Below, one piece after another: positions 29,631 to 37,955 of a stretch of 64,000 nucleotides of DNA. The DNA is from Falsiruegeria litorea R37 (GTDB lineage Bacteria; Pseudomonadota; Alphaproteobacteria; Rhodobacterales; Rhodobacteraceae), in contig NZ_FWFO01000003.1 in the NCBI RefSeq assembly GCF_900172225.1, positions 299,914-363,913 of the forward strand, in the 5' to 3' direction. The position numbers and the translations under genes were made by a program. Below the pieces are notes generated by a model. That model was not told the DNA's origin, searched no databases, and saw only the letters and a list, made by a program, of their open reading frames with translations. The number at the start of each line of letters is the position of its first letter. The first letter of the stretch is position 1.

Positions 29631-30395
29631 ATGAGCGAGCCATTGGCCCAATATCTGAGCGATGAATTCTGGCACTTTTTCACCGTTCTTCTGCGCATCT
29701 CGGCCTTTGTTTCGGTGATGCCTGCTTTTGGTGAACGCACTGTGCCCGTTCGGGTAAAGATGGCCCTCGCCATCGCCTTTACCGCCATCGTAGCACCCGC
29801 TCTGGATCAACGGTTTTCGCCTATAGATTTTGCTCAATTTGCGCAGCTCGCGATAACCGAGATCATGGTCGGCCTGATCCTGGGTCTGATGATCCGGTTG
29901 TTTGTTCTGGGCCTGCAAACCGCCGGATCCATTGCGGCTCAGGCCACATCACTGTCGCAGATCCTGGGCGGCGCGGCGGTCGAGCCCGTCCCAGCGATGG
30001 GATTTTTGCTGGTCATGGCCGGGTTGACCCTGGCAGTGATGACCGGACTGCACGTGCGCGCAGCCGAATACGCGATCCTGAGCTACACGCTTTTTCCCGC
30101 AGGCTCATTGCCCAGTGCCCCCGACCTGACCCGCTGGGGCGTCGGTCAAGTCGCAACTGTCTTTGCCCTGGCGTTTTCTCTGGCTGCGCCCTTTGTCATT
30201 GCCTCGCTGATCTACAATCTGGCGATGGGGGCCATCAACCGCGCGATGCCACAGCTGATGGTCGCCTTTGTTGGCGCCCCGGTGATCACCTTTGGGGGGC
30301 TCTTCATTCTATTTGCCGCAACTCCGCTGCTGCTGACGATCTGGGTCGATGCGCTCAATGACTTCCTGATGAACCCTCTTGGCGGTCCCAGATGA
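29631..30395 (+). CDS. fliR: Flagellar export gate protein FliR
   Basis: The 254-aa integral membrane protein has about six hydrophobic segments and FliR phrases such as RVKMALAIAFTAIVAPALDQ and the LPAGSLP-like loop (LFPAGSLPSAPD). It completes the FliP5-FliQ4-FliR1 gate. The start 4 bp after flhA and the ATGA overlap with flhB indicate tight operon structure; longer in-frame starts lie within flhA and are rejected. Confidence 0.93.
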   Translation: MSEPLAQYLSDEFWHFFTVLLRISAFVSVMPAFGERTVPVRVKMALAIAFTAIVAPALDQRFSPIDFAQFAQLAITEIMVGLILGLMIRLFVLGLQTAGSIAAQATSLSQILGGAAVEPVPAMGFLLVMAGLTLAVMTGLHVRAAEYAILSYTLFPAGSLPSAPDLTRWGVGQVATVFALAFSLAAPFVIASLIYNLAMGAINRAMPQLMVAFVGAPVITFGGLFILFAATPLLLTIWVDALNDFLMNPLGGPR

Positions 30396-31477
30396 GCGCC
30401 GGAGACGACGATACCGAAAAATCCTTTGAGCCAACGCCCCAGAAACTCCAGAAGGCGCGAGAAAAGGGTGAGGTCGCAAAATCCGCCGACTTGTCGGTCG
30501 TCGCAGCCTATGCCGGTCTGGTGCTGGTCTTTCTGGCCATCGGCCACACCTCGATCACCTCGCTTGGCACCACGCTCATGGTTTTCCTCGATCAGCCTGA
30601 GGAGCTGTCGAACCTTCTCGTCAAAGGCCCATCCGCAGGTCCGGCAGGTGGAATGATCGGATCCGTTGCTCTGGCCATCGCTCCGTGGTTTCTGGTTCCA
30701 ATGGCGGCCATCATCCTATCCGTGATCGCCCAGCGCGCCTTTCTGGTGACCCCCAGCAAGCTCAAGCCCAAGCTTTCAAGAATCTCTCTAATATCAAACG
30801 CCAAGAACAAATTTGGACGCACGGGCCTGTTCGAATTTGCCAAAAGCTTCACCAAGCTCACGCTCTACTCGATCTGTTTGGGCGTGTTCCTGCACGCCAA
30901 TATGAGCGACATCGTCTCAAGCACCGGCGTTGCTCCGCGTATCGTTGTGCCGATGATGATGGACCTGGTGTTTCAGTTCATGTTCATCGTGTTGGCTATC
31001 GCTCTGATGATCGGCTCGGTCGATTACATCTGGCAGTATTTCGAACACCTCCGCAAGAACCGCATGAGCCGTAAGGAAATCACCGACGAGACCAAGGATG
31101 CCGAAGGTGACCCGCACATGAAACAACAGCGCCGCCAAAAGGGTCAGCAGATCGCGATGAACCAAATGATGGCTGACGTGCCGACCGCCGATGTGGTGAT
31201 CGTGAACCCAACGCACTTCGCGGTGGTGTTGAAATGGTCCCGTCTGCCCGGCGCCGCCCCCGTCTGTGTGGCCAAGGGGGTGGACGAAGTCGCCGCAACC
31301 ATCCGCCAGATCGCCAATGAATCCGGCGTGCCCATCCAATCGGATCCCCCTACTGCGCGGGCCATCCACGCAACAGTCGAGATCGGCGAAGAAATTCTGG
31401 AAGAACACTACAAACCCGTGGCCGCCGCCATCCGATTTGCCGAGGCCATGCGCAAAAAAGCCAAAGCGGGGGTCTGA
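30392..31477 (+). CDS. flhB: Flagellar export switch protein FlhB
   Basis: The 361-aa protein opens with the FlhB phrase EKSFEPTPQKLQKAREKGEV and has four membrane segments. The cytoplasmic C-terminal domain carries the self-cleaving NPTH site at N272-P273-T274-H275. Cleavage between N and P changes export specificity from hook to filament substrates, a job shared with FliK, which is not found here. The ATG overlaps the fliR stop, and its own stop overlaps the next gene by one base. Confidence 0.95.
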   Translation: MSAGDDDTEKSFEPTPQKLQKAREKGEVAKSADLSVVAAYAGLVLVFLAIGHTSITSLGTTLMVFLDQPEELSNLLVKGPSAGPAGGMIGSVALAIAPWFLVPMAAIILSVIAQRAFLVTPSKLKPKLSRISLISNAKNKFGRTGLFEFAKSFTKLTLYSICLGVFLHANMSDIVSSTGVAPRIVVPMMMDLVFQFMFIVLAIALMIGSVDYIWQYFEHLRKNRMSRKEITDETKDAEGDPHMKQQRRQKGQQIAMNQMMADVPTADVVIVNPTHFAVVLKWSRLPGAAPVCVAKGVDEVAATIRQIANESGVPIQSDPPTARAIHATVEIGEEILEEHYKPVAAAIRFAEAMRKKAKAGV

Positions 31478-31890
31478 TGAAACCGGAAAAGCTCGAACAA
31501 ACCGTACAAGTGACCAAAGCGCTCTATTTGCGGGAACATGAGGCGATCAAAGAGATCCTGGCCCAAGAGGCCGAGATCCGCGCGCAATTGGCGCGGCTTG
31601 ACGCTCAGGTCGCTCAGGCAGCGGCAAGGCCGCAGCAAACTCACTCGGTGCGCATGGTCGGGGCAGATATCCTGTGGCGGGGTTGGGAATCCAAGACACG
31701 TCGCCAAATACACACCCAATTGGCCCAGGTTCAGGCCCGCAAACTGGGTGCCATGGAACAGCTTCGCAGAGCGTTTGGACGCAAAGACGCGATGGAAAAA
31801 TTGCAAAAAATGGAACAGGCAAACCTGATCCGACGCCGTCAGACCCGCCGCCAGGACAACTTGCTCGACAGCATCCTGACCAAGCCTTGA
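31477..31890 (+). CDS. Small helical protein after flhB, FliJ-like by position and composition
   Basis: The 137-aa protein is almost wholly helical and charged (rich in Q, E, R and A), with a tryptophan pair in the middle (LWRGWESKTRR) and no signal or membrane segment. Size and composition resemble FliJ, the soluble coiled-coil part of the export ATPase, or a related chaperone. Sequence similarity to FliJ is not evident by eye, so no name is given. It shares one base with the flhB stop and ends the long plus operon before a strong terminator. Confidence 0.65.
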   Translation: MKPEKLEQTVQVTKALYLREHEAIKEILAQEAEIRAQLARLDAQVAQAAARPQQTHSVRMVGADILWRGWESKTRRQIHTQLAQVQARKLGAMEQLRRAFGRKDAMEKLQKMEQANLIRRRQTRRQDNLLDSILTKP

Positions 31891-31894
31891 ACAA

Positions 31895-31925
31895 GAAAAA
31901 AGCCACGCAATTGCGTGGCTTCTTC
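31895..31925. terminator. Bidirectional intrinsic terminator between converging operons
   Basis: A perfect 20-base palindrome at 31901-31920 (AGCCACGCAA / TTGCGTGGCT) is flanked by an A-run to the left and a T-rich stretch (TCTTCT) to the right. It lies between the last gene of the flhA-flhB operon and the converging second fliL-like gene. Confidence 0.82.
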
Positions 31926-31943
31926 TCGCGCGTTGCGGCTCGA

Positions 31944-32459
31944 TCAGGTGTCCTGGCGCGCAATATCCACGATCAACACATCCTTGACGATGTCGCCCAG
32001 TTCATTTCGGGCCACGTCATTCAAAGCCTTGCGCAGAGGTGCCAGATTGTCAGGTCGCGTGAACGCCCCATCGAAGCCACCCATATTGGCGTGATCGAAC
32101 AGCACCTGCAGAAAAAGGTCGCGCAACTTGGGTTCTTTTGAATAAACCGCTTCCGTGCTGCCCTCGACCGCCTCCAGGCTCAACGACACCGTGGCCAAGG
32201 CCGAGATGTGATCCTTGGTCACGATGGGGATGACAAACTGCTTGGGAAATTTGACATACTCACTGCCCGAGGGTGTTTCTTCTTCGCTTTTTTCCGGCTT
32301 TGCCTTGGCCTCTTTCTTTTCTGCAGCGTCTTCGGAATATTCACTGTCCTTGGCCTCGGCCTTCTCTTCGGCCTTCTCTCCCGGCCCGAGGAACACCCCG
32401 GCTCCGGCTCCGGCTCCAAGCCCGACGATCAGGAACAGGACGGGTAACAGTTTCTTCAC
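31944..32459 (-). CDS. Second FliL-like protein, acidic/lysine-rich linker
   Basis: The 171-aa protein has an N-terminal membrane helix (residues about 4-24), a highly charged K/E/A-rich linker (about residues 28-65), and a FliL-like domain (KFPKQFVIPIVTKDHISALA to DIVKDVLIVDIARQDT, key phrases given in part). It is therefore a paralogue of the gene at 22033. The GTG start at 32459 has a near-perfect AAGGAGG site 7 bases upstream. It is last in the flgB-flgH operon, 12 bp after flgH. Its target may be the L/P ring or the stator; unknown. Confidence 0.75.
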   Translation of the reverse strand: MKKLLPVLFLIVGLGAGAGAGVFLGPGEKAEEKAEAKDSEYSEDAAEKKEAKAKPEKSEEETPSGSEYVKFPKQFVIPIVTKDHISALATVSLSLEAVEGSTEAVYSKEPKLRDLFLQVLFDHANMGGFDGAFTRPDNLAPLRKALNDVARNELGDIVKDVLIVDIARQDT

Positions 32460-32471
32460 GTCGCGGCCTCC

Positions 32472-33206
32472 TTAGAATGGCAAAACAGTATCAAGGATCT
32501 GCTGACCATAGCGTGGCTGCTGCACATCCGTGATCTGTCCACGTCCGCCATAGCTCACCCGGGCCGAGGCGATCTTGTCATAGGTGATCTCATTCTGGCG
32601 CGAGATGTCTTCGGGCCGCACATAGCCGGTCACCAGCAGCTCGCGCAGTTCGAAATTCACCCGCAGCTCTTGGGTGCCGGAAATGGCCAAAACCCCGTTC
32701 GGCAGTACATCAACCACCGTCGCCGCAACCCGCAATGTCAGCTTTTCCTTGCGTTTGACCGAGCCCTTGCCGTCCGTCTTACTGGACGAGGTGACGCCAA
32801 CTGCATTGGCCAAATTGGCCCCCTCGGGCAGCTTCTGATCAATCCGCTGCGGCAGACCAAAGAGGTTGGGAATACCCAGATCCTCGGACCCCGTGCGCGA
32901 GCGTTTGGTGTCGTTCGAAATCTCGGCCTTCTCGTCGATCTCGATGACCACAGTCATGATATCGCCCTTTTGCATCGCCCGCCGATCCCCCAACAAGGAC
33001 GCGCGCCCCCCGCTCCAGAGCGAGGATTGATCCACACTGCGCTGCGGAACGGTGTTCAACGGCAGCCCCGGCCACAGCATGGCCACATGTTCAGGCGTCT
33101 GCGAGCTCTCGGTGAAACTTGGCGGTTTGCCCAAGTGATCCATGCGGCCGCAGGCCCCAAGGGCAATCAGACCAACAAGCAGGGAATTCTTCGTAACAAA
33201 ATGCAT
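32472..33206 (-). CDS. flgH: Flagellar L-ring lipoprotein FlgH
   Basis: The 244-aa protein has a lipoprotein signal with the lipobox LGAC (C19). The FlgH body follows (SLWSGGRASLLGDRRAMQKGDIMTVVIEID, key phrases only) and ends in ARVSYGGRGQITDVQQPRYGQQILD-type sequence. It forms the outer-membrane ring around the rod. The start codon shares a base with the flgA stop. Complete in length. Confidence 0.93.
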   Translation of the reverse strand: MHFVTKNSLLVGLIALGACGRMDHLGKPPSFTESSQTPEHVAMLWPGLPLNTVPQRSVDQSSLWSGGRASLLGDRRAMQKGDIMTVVIEIDEKAEISNDTKRSRTGSEDLGIPNLFGLPQRIDQKLPEGANLANAVGVTSSSKTDGKGSVKRKEKLTLRVAATVVDVLPNGVLAISGTQELRVNFELRELLVTGYVRPEDISRQNEITYDKIASARVSYGGRGQITDVQQPRYGQQILDTVLPF

Positions 33207-33625
33207 CAGTGAACCTCGATAGAACCGTCAGGCCGAATGCGGCCGGTGACTGTAGAGCGTGATGACAGATTCATCACGCGAATGATTTCGCCGGTGGCAC
33301 CCCGCCCCATCGCGCGCCCCTCGGTCATGATCGTCAGACCGCCATAGGTAAAAATCAGTGGCACCACATCGTTGCGATCGACAATGGCGGGCGGGCCGAC
33401 GTCGGAAAACCGGATCGGTCGGCCCGGATACAGCGCCACGCGCGCCTCTTGCCCGACAACCTCGTCCGGATGGGACACGGCCCCCGGCACATCGGCCGAT
33501 TTCGGCACCAGATCCTGCGCACCGATGATCTCTTTGGGCCGGATAGTGCGGGCCGGCACCAAAATCTCGGCCAAAGCAGGCGTCGCACACGCCAAGAATA
33601 GGGCGACAGACAAAATCCGCATCAA
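33206..33625 (-). CDS. flgA: Flagellar P-ring chaperone FlgA (short form)
   Basis: The 139-aa periplasmic protein has a signal peptide (cleavage near LACATPALA) and then a SAF domain (ILVPARTIRPKEII, ALYPGRPIRFSDVGPP) ending in SSRSTVTGRIRPDGSIEVH. Enterobacterial FlgA is about 220 aa; this short form lacks the N-terminal domain, which is common in alphaproteobacteria. It helps FlgI build the P ring. It overlaps flgG by ATGA and flgH by one base. Confidence 0.85.
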   Translation of the reverse strand: MMRILSVALFLACATPALAEILVPARTIRPKEIIGAQDLVPKSADVPGAVSHPDEVVGQEARVALYPGRPIRFSDVGPPAIVDRNDVVPLIFTYGGLTIMTEGRAMGRGATGEIIRVMNLSSRSTVTGRIRPDGSIEVH

Positions 33626-34407
33626 CGCACCTGTGTGGTCGCGCTCATCATCTGATCGACCGCCGAGATGACCTTGGCATTCATTTCATAGCCGCGCTGC
33701 GCCTCGATCAGTTCGGTCACTTCGCGCACCGCATCGACCGAGCTATCTTCAAGATACCCCTGCCGCATCGTGCCCAACCCATCGACCCCCGGCTCGGCCA
33801 CCACTGGTGCTCCGGACGCTTCAGTTTCCTTGAACATGTTGCTGCCGATCGCCTCGAGCCCCTTGGCATTGGCGAAACTGGCCAGCGTGAATTGCCCCAA
33901 CAGCTGCCCTTCGGCGGCGTTGTCGAAATAGGCGAATACCTCGCCCGACGCGTTGATCGAGATACTGCGCGCATCGGTGGGAATGGTGATCTCGGGCGTC
34001 ACGGAGTAGCCATCCGAGGTTACGATCAGCCCCTCGGCCGAGCGTTTCAGGCTACCGTCGCGCGTGTATGCCGACTGACCCGAAGGCAATGTCACCTCAA
34101 GATAGCCACGCCCCTCGATCGCCACGTCCAGGTCATTGCCCGTTTCCGACAATGCGCCCTGCGCCAAGTGGATCGACACAGCGGCAGGCCGCACACCCAA
34201 GCCCAGCTGCACGCCAGTTGGCAAAACGGTCCCGTCGGATGCGTTGACCGTCCCCGCGCGCGAGACCTGCTGATAATGCAGGTCCGCAAACTCAGCCCGG
34301 CGGGCGTTGTAGCCGGTGGTGTTCATGTTGGCGAGGTTGTTTGAAATCGTCTCGACCCGCAGCTGCTGAGCCGTCATCCCCGTTGCCGCAATTTTCAAGG
34401 CACGCAT
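33622..34407 (-). CDS. flgG: Flagellar distal rod protein FlgG
   Basis: The 261-aa protein has the rod-family N-terminus (MRALKIAATGMTAQQLRVETISNNLANMNTTGYNARRAEF, key phrase SNNLANMNTTGY) and the matching C-terminus (VTELIEAQRGYEMNAKVISAVDQMM, key phrase QRGYEMNAK). The length of about 260 aa is the standard for FlgG. It is exported by the flagellar gate and builds the distal rod. 21 bp separate it from flgF upstream. Confidence 0.94.
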   Translation of the reverse strand: MRALKIAATGMTAQQLRVETISNNLANMNTTGYNARRAEFADLHYQQVSRAGTVNASDGTVLPTGVQLGLGVRPAAVSIHLAQGALSETGNDLDVAIEGRGYLEVTLPSGQSAYTRDGSLKRSAEGLIVTSDGYSVTPEITIPTDARSISINASGEVFAYFDNAAEGQLLGQFTLASFANAKGLEAIGSNMFKETEASGAPVVAEPGVDGLGTMRQGYLEDSSVDAVREVTELIEAQRGYEMNAKVISAVDQMMSATTQVR

Positions 34408-34428
34408 GATGTTCTCCTGTCTGAAAGG

Positions 34429-35142
34429 TTATCGCGACAACGCTTTGACCGCGTTGCGAATGCGCTGATCTTCGGTTTCCAAAAAGCTCTGGCCCAACTC
34501 ATAGCCGCGCTGAATCTCGACCAGCCGCGCCACCTGGGCGATGGCATTGACGTTCGACCCCTCAAGGAACCCTTGCATCACCTTGGCGTCCTCGGTGGGC
34601 TCTGAGCCGTCGTCGGCCCGAAACAGCACCCCGCCTTCGCGAACCAGGCCCCTGGGGTTTGTCGGGCTGAACACCCCCACCTGCCCGAGCAGTTGGCCAT
34701 CGCCGCTGATGGTTCCATCGGCGGCAATCTTGATCGTCTGCGCGTCGGGGGGGATAAAGATCGAGGTGCCGCTGACATCCATCACCCGATGGCCATCCAT
34801 ATTCACCAGATCCCCTTCAGCATTGGGGGTGAAACTGCCAGCGCGAGTCAAACGCTCGCCCTGGCCTGTCTCGACCTTGAAAAAACCATCGCCCTCGATG
34901 GCCACGTCAAACTTGCCGTTGGTCTGCGTCAGGGTGCCTTGCGCAAACGACGTGTTGCGCACCTGTGCCCGTGCCATCGACAGCGAAGGCTGGTTGGGGC
35001 CGTCCTTGATGAATTCGGAAAACACCAACCCCTCTTGCCGGTACCCGGTGGTGGCGGCATTGGCGATGTTGTTCGCGATGACCCGGATTTCGTTCATCAG
35101 CCCGGATTGGCGCGATAGCGTGGCGTAACCTGCTGTTTCCAT
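34429..35142 (-). CDS. flgF: Flagellar proximal rod protein FlgF
   Basis: The 237-aa rod protein starts METAGYATLSRQSGLMNEIR and carries NNIANAATTGYRQEG, with the C-terminal ARLVEIQRGYELGQSFLE. Slightly shorter than FlgG and just before it, as expected for FlgF. The ATG at 35142 shares a base with the fliQ stop; an upstream in-frame start at 35370 would read back through fliQ and is rejected. Confidence 0.92.
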   Translation of the reverse strand: METAGYATLSRQSGLMNEIRVIANNIANAATTGYRQEGLVFSEFIKDGPNQPSLSMARAQVRNTSFAQGTLTQTNGKFDVAIEGDGFFKVETGQGERLTRAGSFTPNAEGDLVNMDGHRVMDVSGTSIFIPPDAQTIKIAADGTISGDGQLLGQVGVFSPTNPRGLVREGGVLFRADDGSEPTEDAKVMQGFLEGSNVNAIAQVARLVEIQRGYELGQSFLETEDQRIRNAVKALSR

Positions 35143-35414
35143 TAGAGACCTCCGGCGATCAGCGGAATGATGGTTGCGGTGAAAAAGGACACCAATGTCT
35201 TGGTCATGAACCCCATCGAGATCCAGAACACGACGACAATGGCGGCCAGCTTGGGGACAAAGGTCAGGGTCATTTCCTGGATCGACGTCAGCGCCTGGAA
35301 CAGGCCCACGGCCAGGCCGGTGATCAGCGCCACGGTCAGGATCGGAACCGAAACGATCACCGAAATCCACAACGCCTGTCGCACGACGTCAAAGAAAAGA
35401 CCCTCACTCAGCAT
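35142..35414 (-). CDS. fliQ: Flagellar export gate protein FliQ
   Basis: The 90-aa protein has two membrane helices (about residues 15-40 and 50-75) and the FliQ phrases LTVALITGLAVGLFQALTSIQEMTL (key phrase VGLFQALTSIQEMTL) and FVPKLAAIVVVF. It is part of the FliPQR gate. It lies between fliE and flgF, an arrangement common in Rhodobacterales. Confidence 0.93.
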   Translation of the reverse strand: MLSEGLFFDVVRQALWISVIVSVPILTVALITGLAVGLFQALTSIQEMTLTFVPKLAAIVVVFWISMGFMTKTLVSFFTATIIPLIAGGL

Positions 35415-35415
35415 G

Positions 35416-35706
35416 TCAGACCGGCATTCTCAGGATTTCCTGATAGGCCTCGACCACCTTGTTTCGGACGGTCACGGCCGTCTCGACCGCCAGTTCAGTT
35501 TGCGCCAGCGCCTGCACCAGAGCATGCGGATCGGCCTGGCCAACCATCGCCGCCTGGGCGGTCTGTTCGCTGTGCTGCAACGTCGCAGCAAAATCGGCAA
35601 ATGTCTGGCGCAAGCCCTGCGCCGCGCCCTGGTGGTTGGGGTCTGCCTGCGTCGCAGGCCGGGCCGAAGCATAGTTGCTGGCGGCGGAAAGTGAGCGGAT
35701 ATCCAT
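35416..35706 (-). CDS. fliE: Flagellar MS-ring/rod junction protein FliE
   Basis: The 96-aa protein has the small helical FliE body with the C-terminal phrase AQTELAVETAVTVRNKVVEAYQEILRMPV (key: VRNKVVEAYQEILRMPV). FliE links the MS ring to the proximal rod and is the first exported substrate. It is separated by one base from fliQ and by 27 bp from flgC, within the same minus operon. Confidence 0.92.
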   Translation of the reverse strand: MDIRSLSAASNYASARPATQADPNHQGAAQGLRQTFADFAATLQHSEQTAQAAMVGQADPHALVQALAQTELAVETAVTVRNKVVEAYQEILRMPV

Positions 35707-35733
35707 TCTGGCTGTCCTTGTTTTGGGGAAGAG

Positions 35734-36126
35734 TTATTTGCGGAGAAGCTCCATCAGGGACGACGACATCTGCCGCACCTGTTCGAACATCTTGAGGTTG
35801 GCCTCGTAACTGCGCTGCGCTTCGCGCGCGTCGGCGATCTCGATCATCAGATCAACGTTCGAGCCCTTAAAATTGCCGGCCTCATTGGCCAGCGGATGCG
35901 CCGGATCATAGACCTCGTTCAGATCAGAACGATCCAGATTGACACGCCCGACCTTGACCATATCGACGCCCGCGTTTTCTGCCCGATTGACCTCGAACGG
36001 GACGACCTTGCGTCGATACCCTGGCGTATCCGCGTTCGAGATGTTTTCGGACACGTGACGCAGGCGCGTGGCCTGAGCCCGCAATGCGCTGGCGGTAACC
36101 GAAAGGGAATTGGAAAATTCACTCAT
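35734..36126 (-). CDS. flgC: Flagellar proximal rod protein FlgC
   Basis: The 130-aa protein has the rod motif VSENISNADTPGYRRKVVPF and the C-terminal DAREAQRSYEANLKMFEQVRQM, matching FlgC in size and order. A GGAGTG site lies before the ATG. It is 12 bp downstream of flgB. Confidence 0.93.
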   Translation of the reverse strand: MSEFSNSLSVTASALRAQATRLRHVSENISNADTPGYRRKVVPFEVNRAENAGVDMVKVGRVNLDRSDLNEVYDPAHPLANEAGNFKGSNVDLMIEIADAREAQRSYEANLKMFEQVRQMSSSLMELLRK

Positions 36127-36138
36127 GACAACACTCCT

Positions 36139-36528
36139 TTACGACCGGCCAAGCGTGCCACGCAGCACGGACATGGACGATCTGTAGATGGCGATCGCCC
36201 GATCGTGCTGGCGCTTGACCTCAACGGCCTTCAGCATCTCTTCTTCGATGGCGACATTGTTCTGATTGGGATCTTTGGGCAGGTCAGGATGGAACACCGC
36301 CCAATCGGGCGCACCCCGTTCCACACCATTCAAATGCCCCGCACGGCTGGCCTGCATTTCAATGCGCGCGCCGTTTTTCACATAGGCATTGGAAAAGGAT
36401 TCGATGTCGCGGGCCTGGTATCCGGGCGTGTCGGCATTGGCCATGTTCTGCGACACGATGGCCTGTCGTTTACCCGCATGTGTTGCCATGGCGTACGCCA
36501 TCTTAAAGACGTTCAAGTCAGAGAACAT
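36139..36528 (-). CDS. flgB: Flagellar proximal rod protein FlgB
   Basis: The 129-aa protein carries the rod motif SQNMANADTPGYQARDIESF and ends VLRGTLGRS. The ATG at 36528 has GGAGAAG just upstream and is preferred over a TTG/ATG-region start at 36555. It is first in the minus operon flgB-flgC-fliE-fliQ-flgF-flgG-flgA-flgH-fliL2. The 86-bp gap to the divergent fliI must hold both promoters. Confidence 0.93.
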   Translation of the reverse strand: MFSDLNVFKMAYAMATHAGKRQAIVSQNMANADTPGYQARDIESFSNAYVKNGARIEMQASRAGHLNGVERGAPDWAVFHPDLPKDPNQNNVAIEEEMLKAVEVKRQHDRAIAIYRSSMSVLRGTLGRS

Positions 36529-36614
36529 CGGGGCTTCTCCCTCGATCAATTTCAATCAAGGCTTAACCCCGATTCCTTTAGAAACCGTTTTCAGGAACAA
36601 AACGGAGAATCCTT

Positions 36615-37955
36615 ATGTCCGCCCCAAACCCGGCCCACCTAAAAGCACAATTCCAAGCCCTCAGACTGTCGCGGCACGTCGGGCGCGTGATGGGGGTGCA
36701 GGGGGGCGTGATCCGGATTCAGGGTCTGGCAAACGTGGCCCGGATCGGCGACCGGCTGGAATTGAAACGCAACACCGGCTCGCCCCTGCATGGCGAGGTT
36801 TTGCAAGTCGACGCCGACGCCATCAACATGCTGCCCGACGCCGCGCCCGACGGCGTGGCCCTGGGCAATCGGGTGATCCTGCAACAGATGCCCGAGTTCG
36901 CGCCCAGCGCGTCCTGGATCGGCCGCGTGGTCGACCCCTTTGGCCGCCCGCTGGATGGTCGCCCCCTGTTACGCGGAGAGGGCAAGCGCGACCTGATGGC
37001 CTCGCCACCGCCTGCCGTCGAACGCAAACCTTTGGGTGCGCGCATGTCGACAGGGATGTCGGTGCTCAACACTGTTCTTCCCATCGTGCAGGGGCAACGG
37101 ATCGGGCTTTTTGCAGGCTCTGGCGTGGGCAAATCCAGCCTGCTCGCACAGCTGGCCAAGTCGATGCAAGCCGACGCTGTGGTGGTTGCGCTCATCGGCG
37201 AACGGGGGCGCGAAGTGAATGAATTTGTTGAAAAAACACTTGGGGCCGAAGGGATGGACCGCGCGGTGGTGATCGCCGCCACATCGGACCAATCTGCCCT
37301 GGTGCGCCGCCGCTGCGCCTGGGCCGCGATGAGCGTGGCCGAAACCCTGCGGGATGAGGGGATGAATGTGCTGTTTCTGGCCGATTCGATCACCCGTTTC
37401 GCCGAAGCCCACCGCGAAATTTCGGTCTCACAGGGCGAGGCCCCTGCCCTGCGTGGCTACCCCCCGTCGGTGACGCCTCTGATCACTGGCCTGTGCGAAC
37501 GCGCGGGTCCGGGCACGCACACACAGGGCGACATCACGGCCGTGTTCAGCGTTCTGGTGGCGGGCTCCGATATGGACGAACCGGTGGCTGACATCCTGCG
37601 CGGGGTGCTGGACGGTCATATCGTTTTGAACCGAGAGATTGCCGAACGCGGCCGCTATCCCGCCATCGACGTCAGCCGCTCGGTCTCGCGCAGCCTGCCC
37701 GACGCCGCCACGGCGGAAGAAAACGACGCGATCCACGATGTCCGCCGCCTGATCGGCGCCTATGAGCAATCCGAGGTGATGATCAAAGCCGGTCTATATG
37801 CCGAAGGCGCCGACCCCGTTTTGGATCAGGCCGTGCGGGTGTTTGATGAGCTGGATGGCTTTTTTGCGCGCCCCGAACCGGATACAGTACAGGCTAGTTT
37901 CGATCGTCTGAACTTGATCCTGCGGCGCGCGCACACGCCACCACCGATGCGCTGA
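36615..37955 (+). CDS. fliI: Flagellum-specific ATP synthase FliI
   Basis: The 446-aa ATPase has the Walker A motif GSGVGKSS (K173), the FliI-type VALIGERGREVNEFVEK, the Walker B region MNVLFLADSITRFAEAHREI (key LFLADSITR), and EAPALRGYPPSVTPLI. It energises unfolding and release of export substrates together with FliH and a FliJ-type protein. It stands alone on the plus strand, divergent from flgB, and its stop directly abuts the stop of the converging Hint-domain gene, with no terminator between. Confidence 0.95.
   Translation: MSAPNPAHLKAQFQALRLSRHVGRVMGVQGGVIRIQGLANVARIGDRLELKRNTGSPLHGEVLQVDADAINMLPDAAPDGVALGNRVILQQMPEFAPSASWIGRVVDPFGRPLDGRPLLRGEGKRDLMASPPPAVERKPLGARMSTGMSVLNTVLPIVQGQRIGLFAGSGVGKSSLLAQLAKSMQADAVVVALIGERGREVNEFVEKTLGAEGMDRAVVIAATSDQSALVRRRCAWAAMSVAETLRDEGMNVLFLADSITRFAEAHREISVSQGEAPALRGYPPSVTPLITGLCERAGPGTHTQGDITAVFSVLVAGSDMDEPVADILRGVLDGHIVLNREIAERGRYPAIDVSRSVSRSLPDAATAEENDAIHDVRRLIGAYEQSEVMIKAGLYAEGADPVLDQAVRVFDELDGFFARPEPDTVQASFDRLNLILRRAHTPPPMR

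Noticed and set aside
36529..36614. CtrA-like site in the flgB/fliI divergent promoter
   Set aside because: A TTAA and a TTTAG are present, but their spacing is 10-11 bases, not 7, so only half-sites can be claimed.
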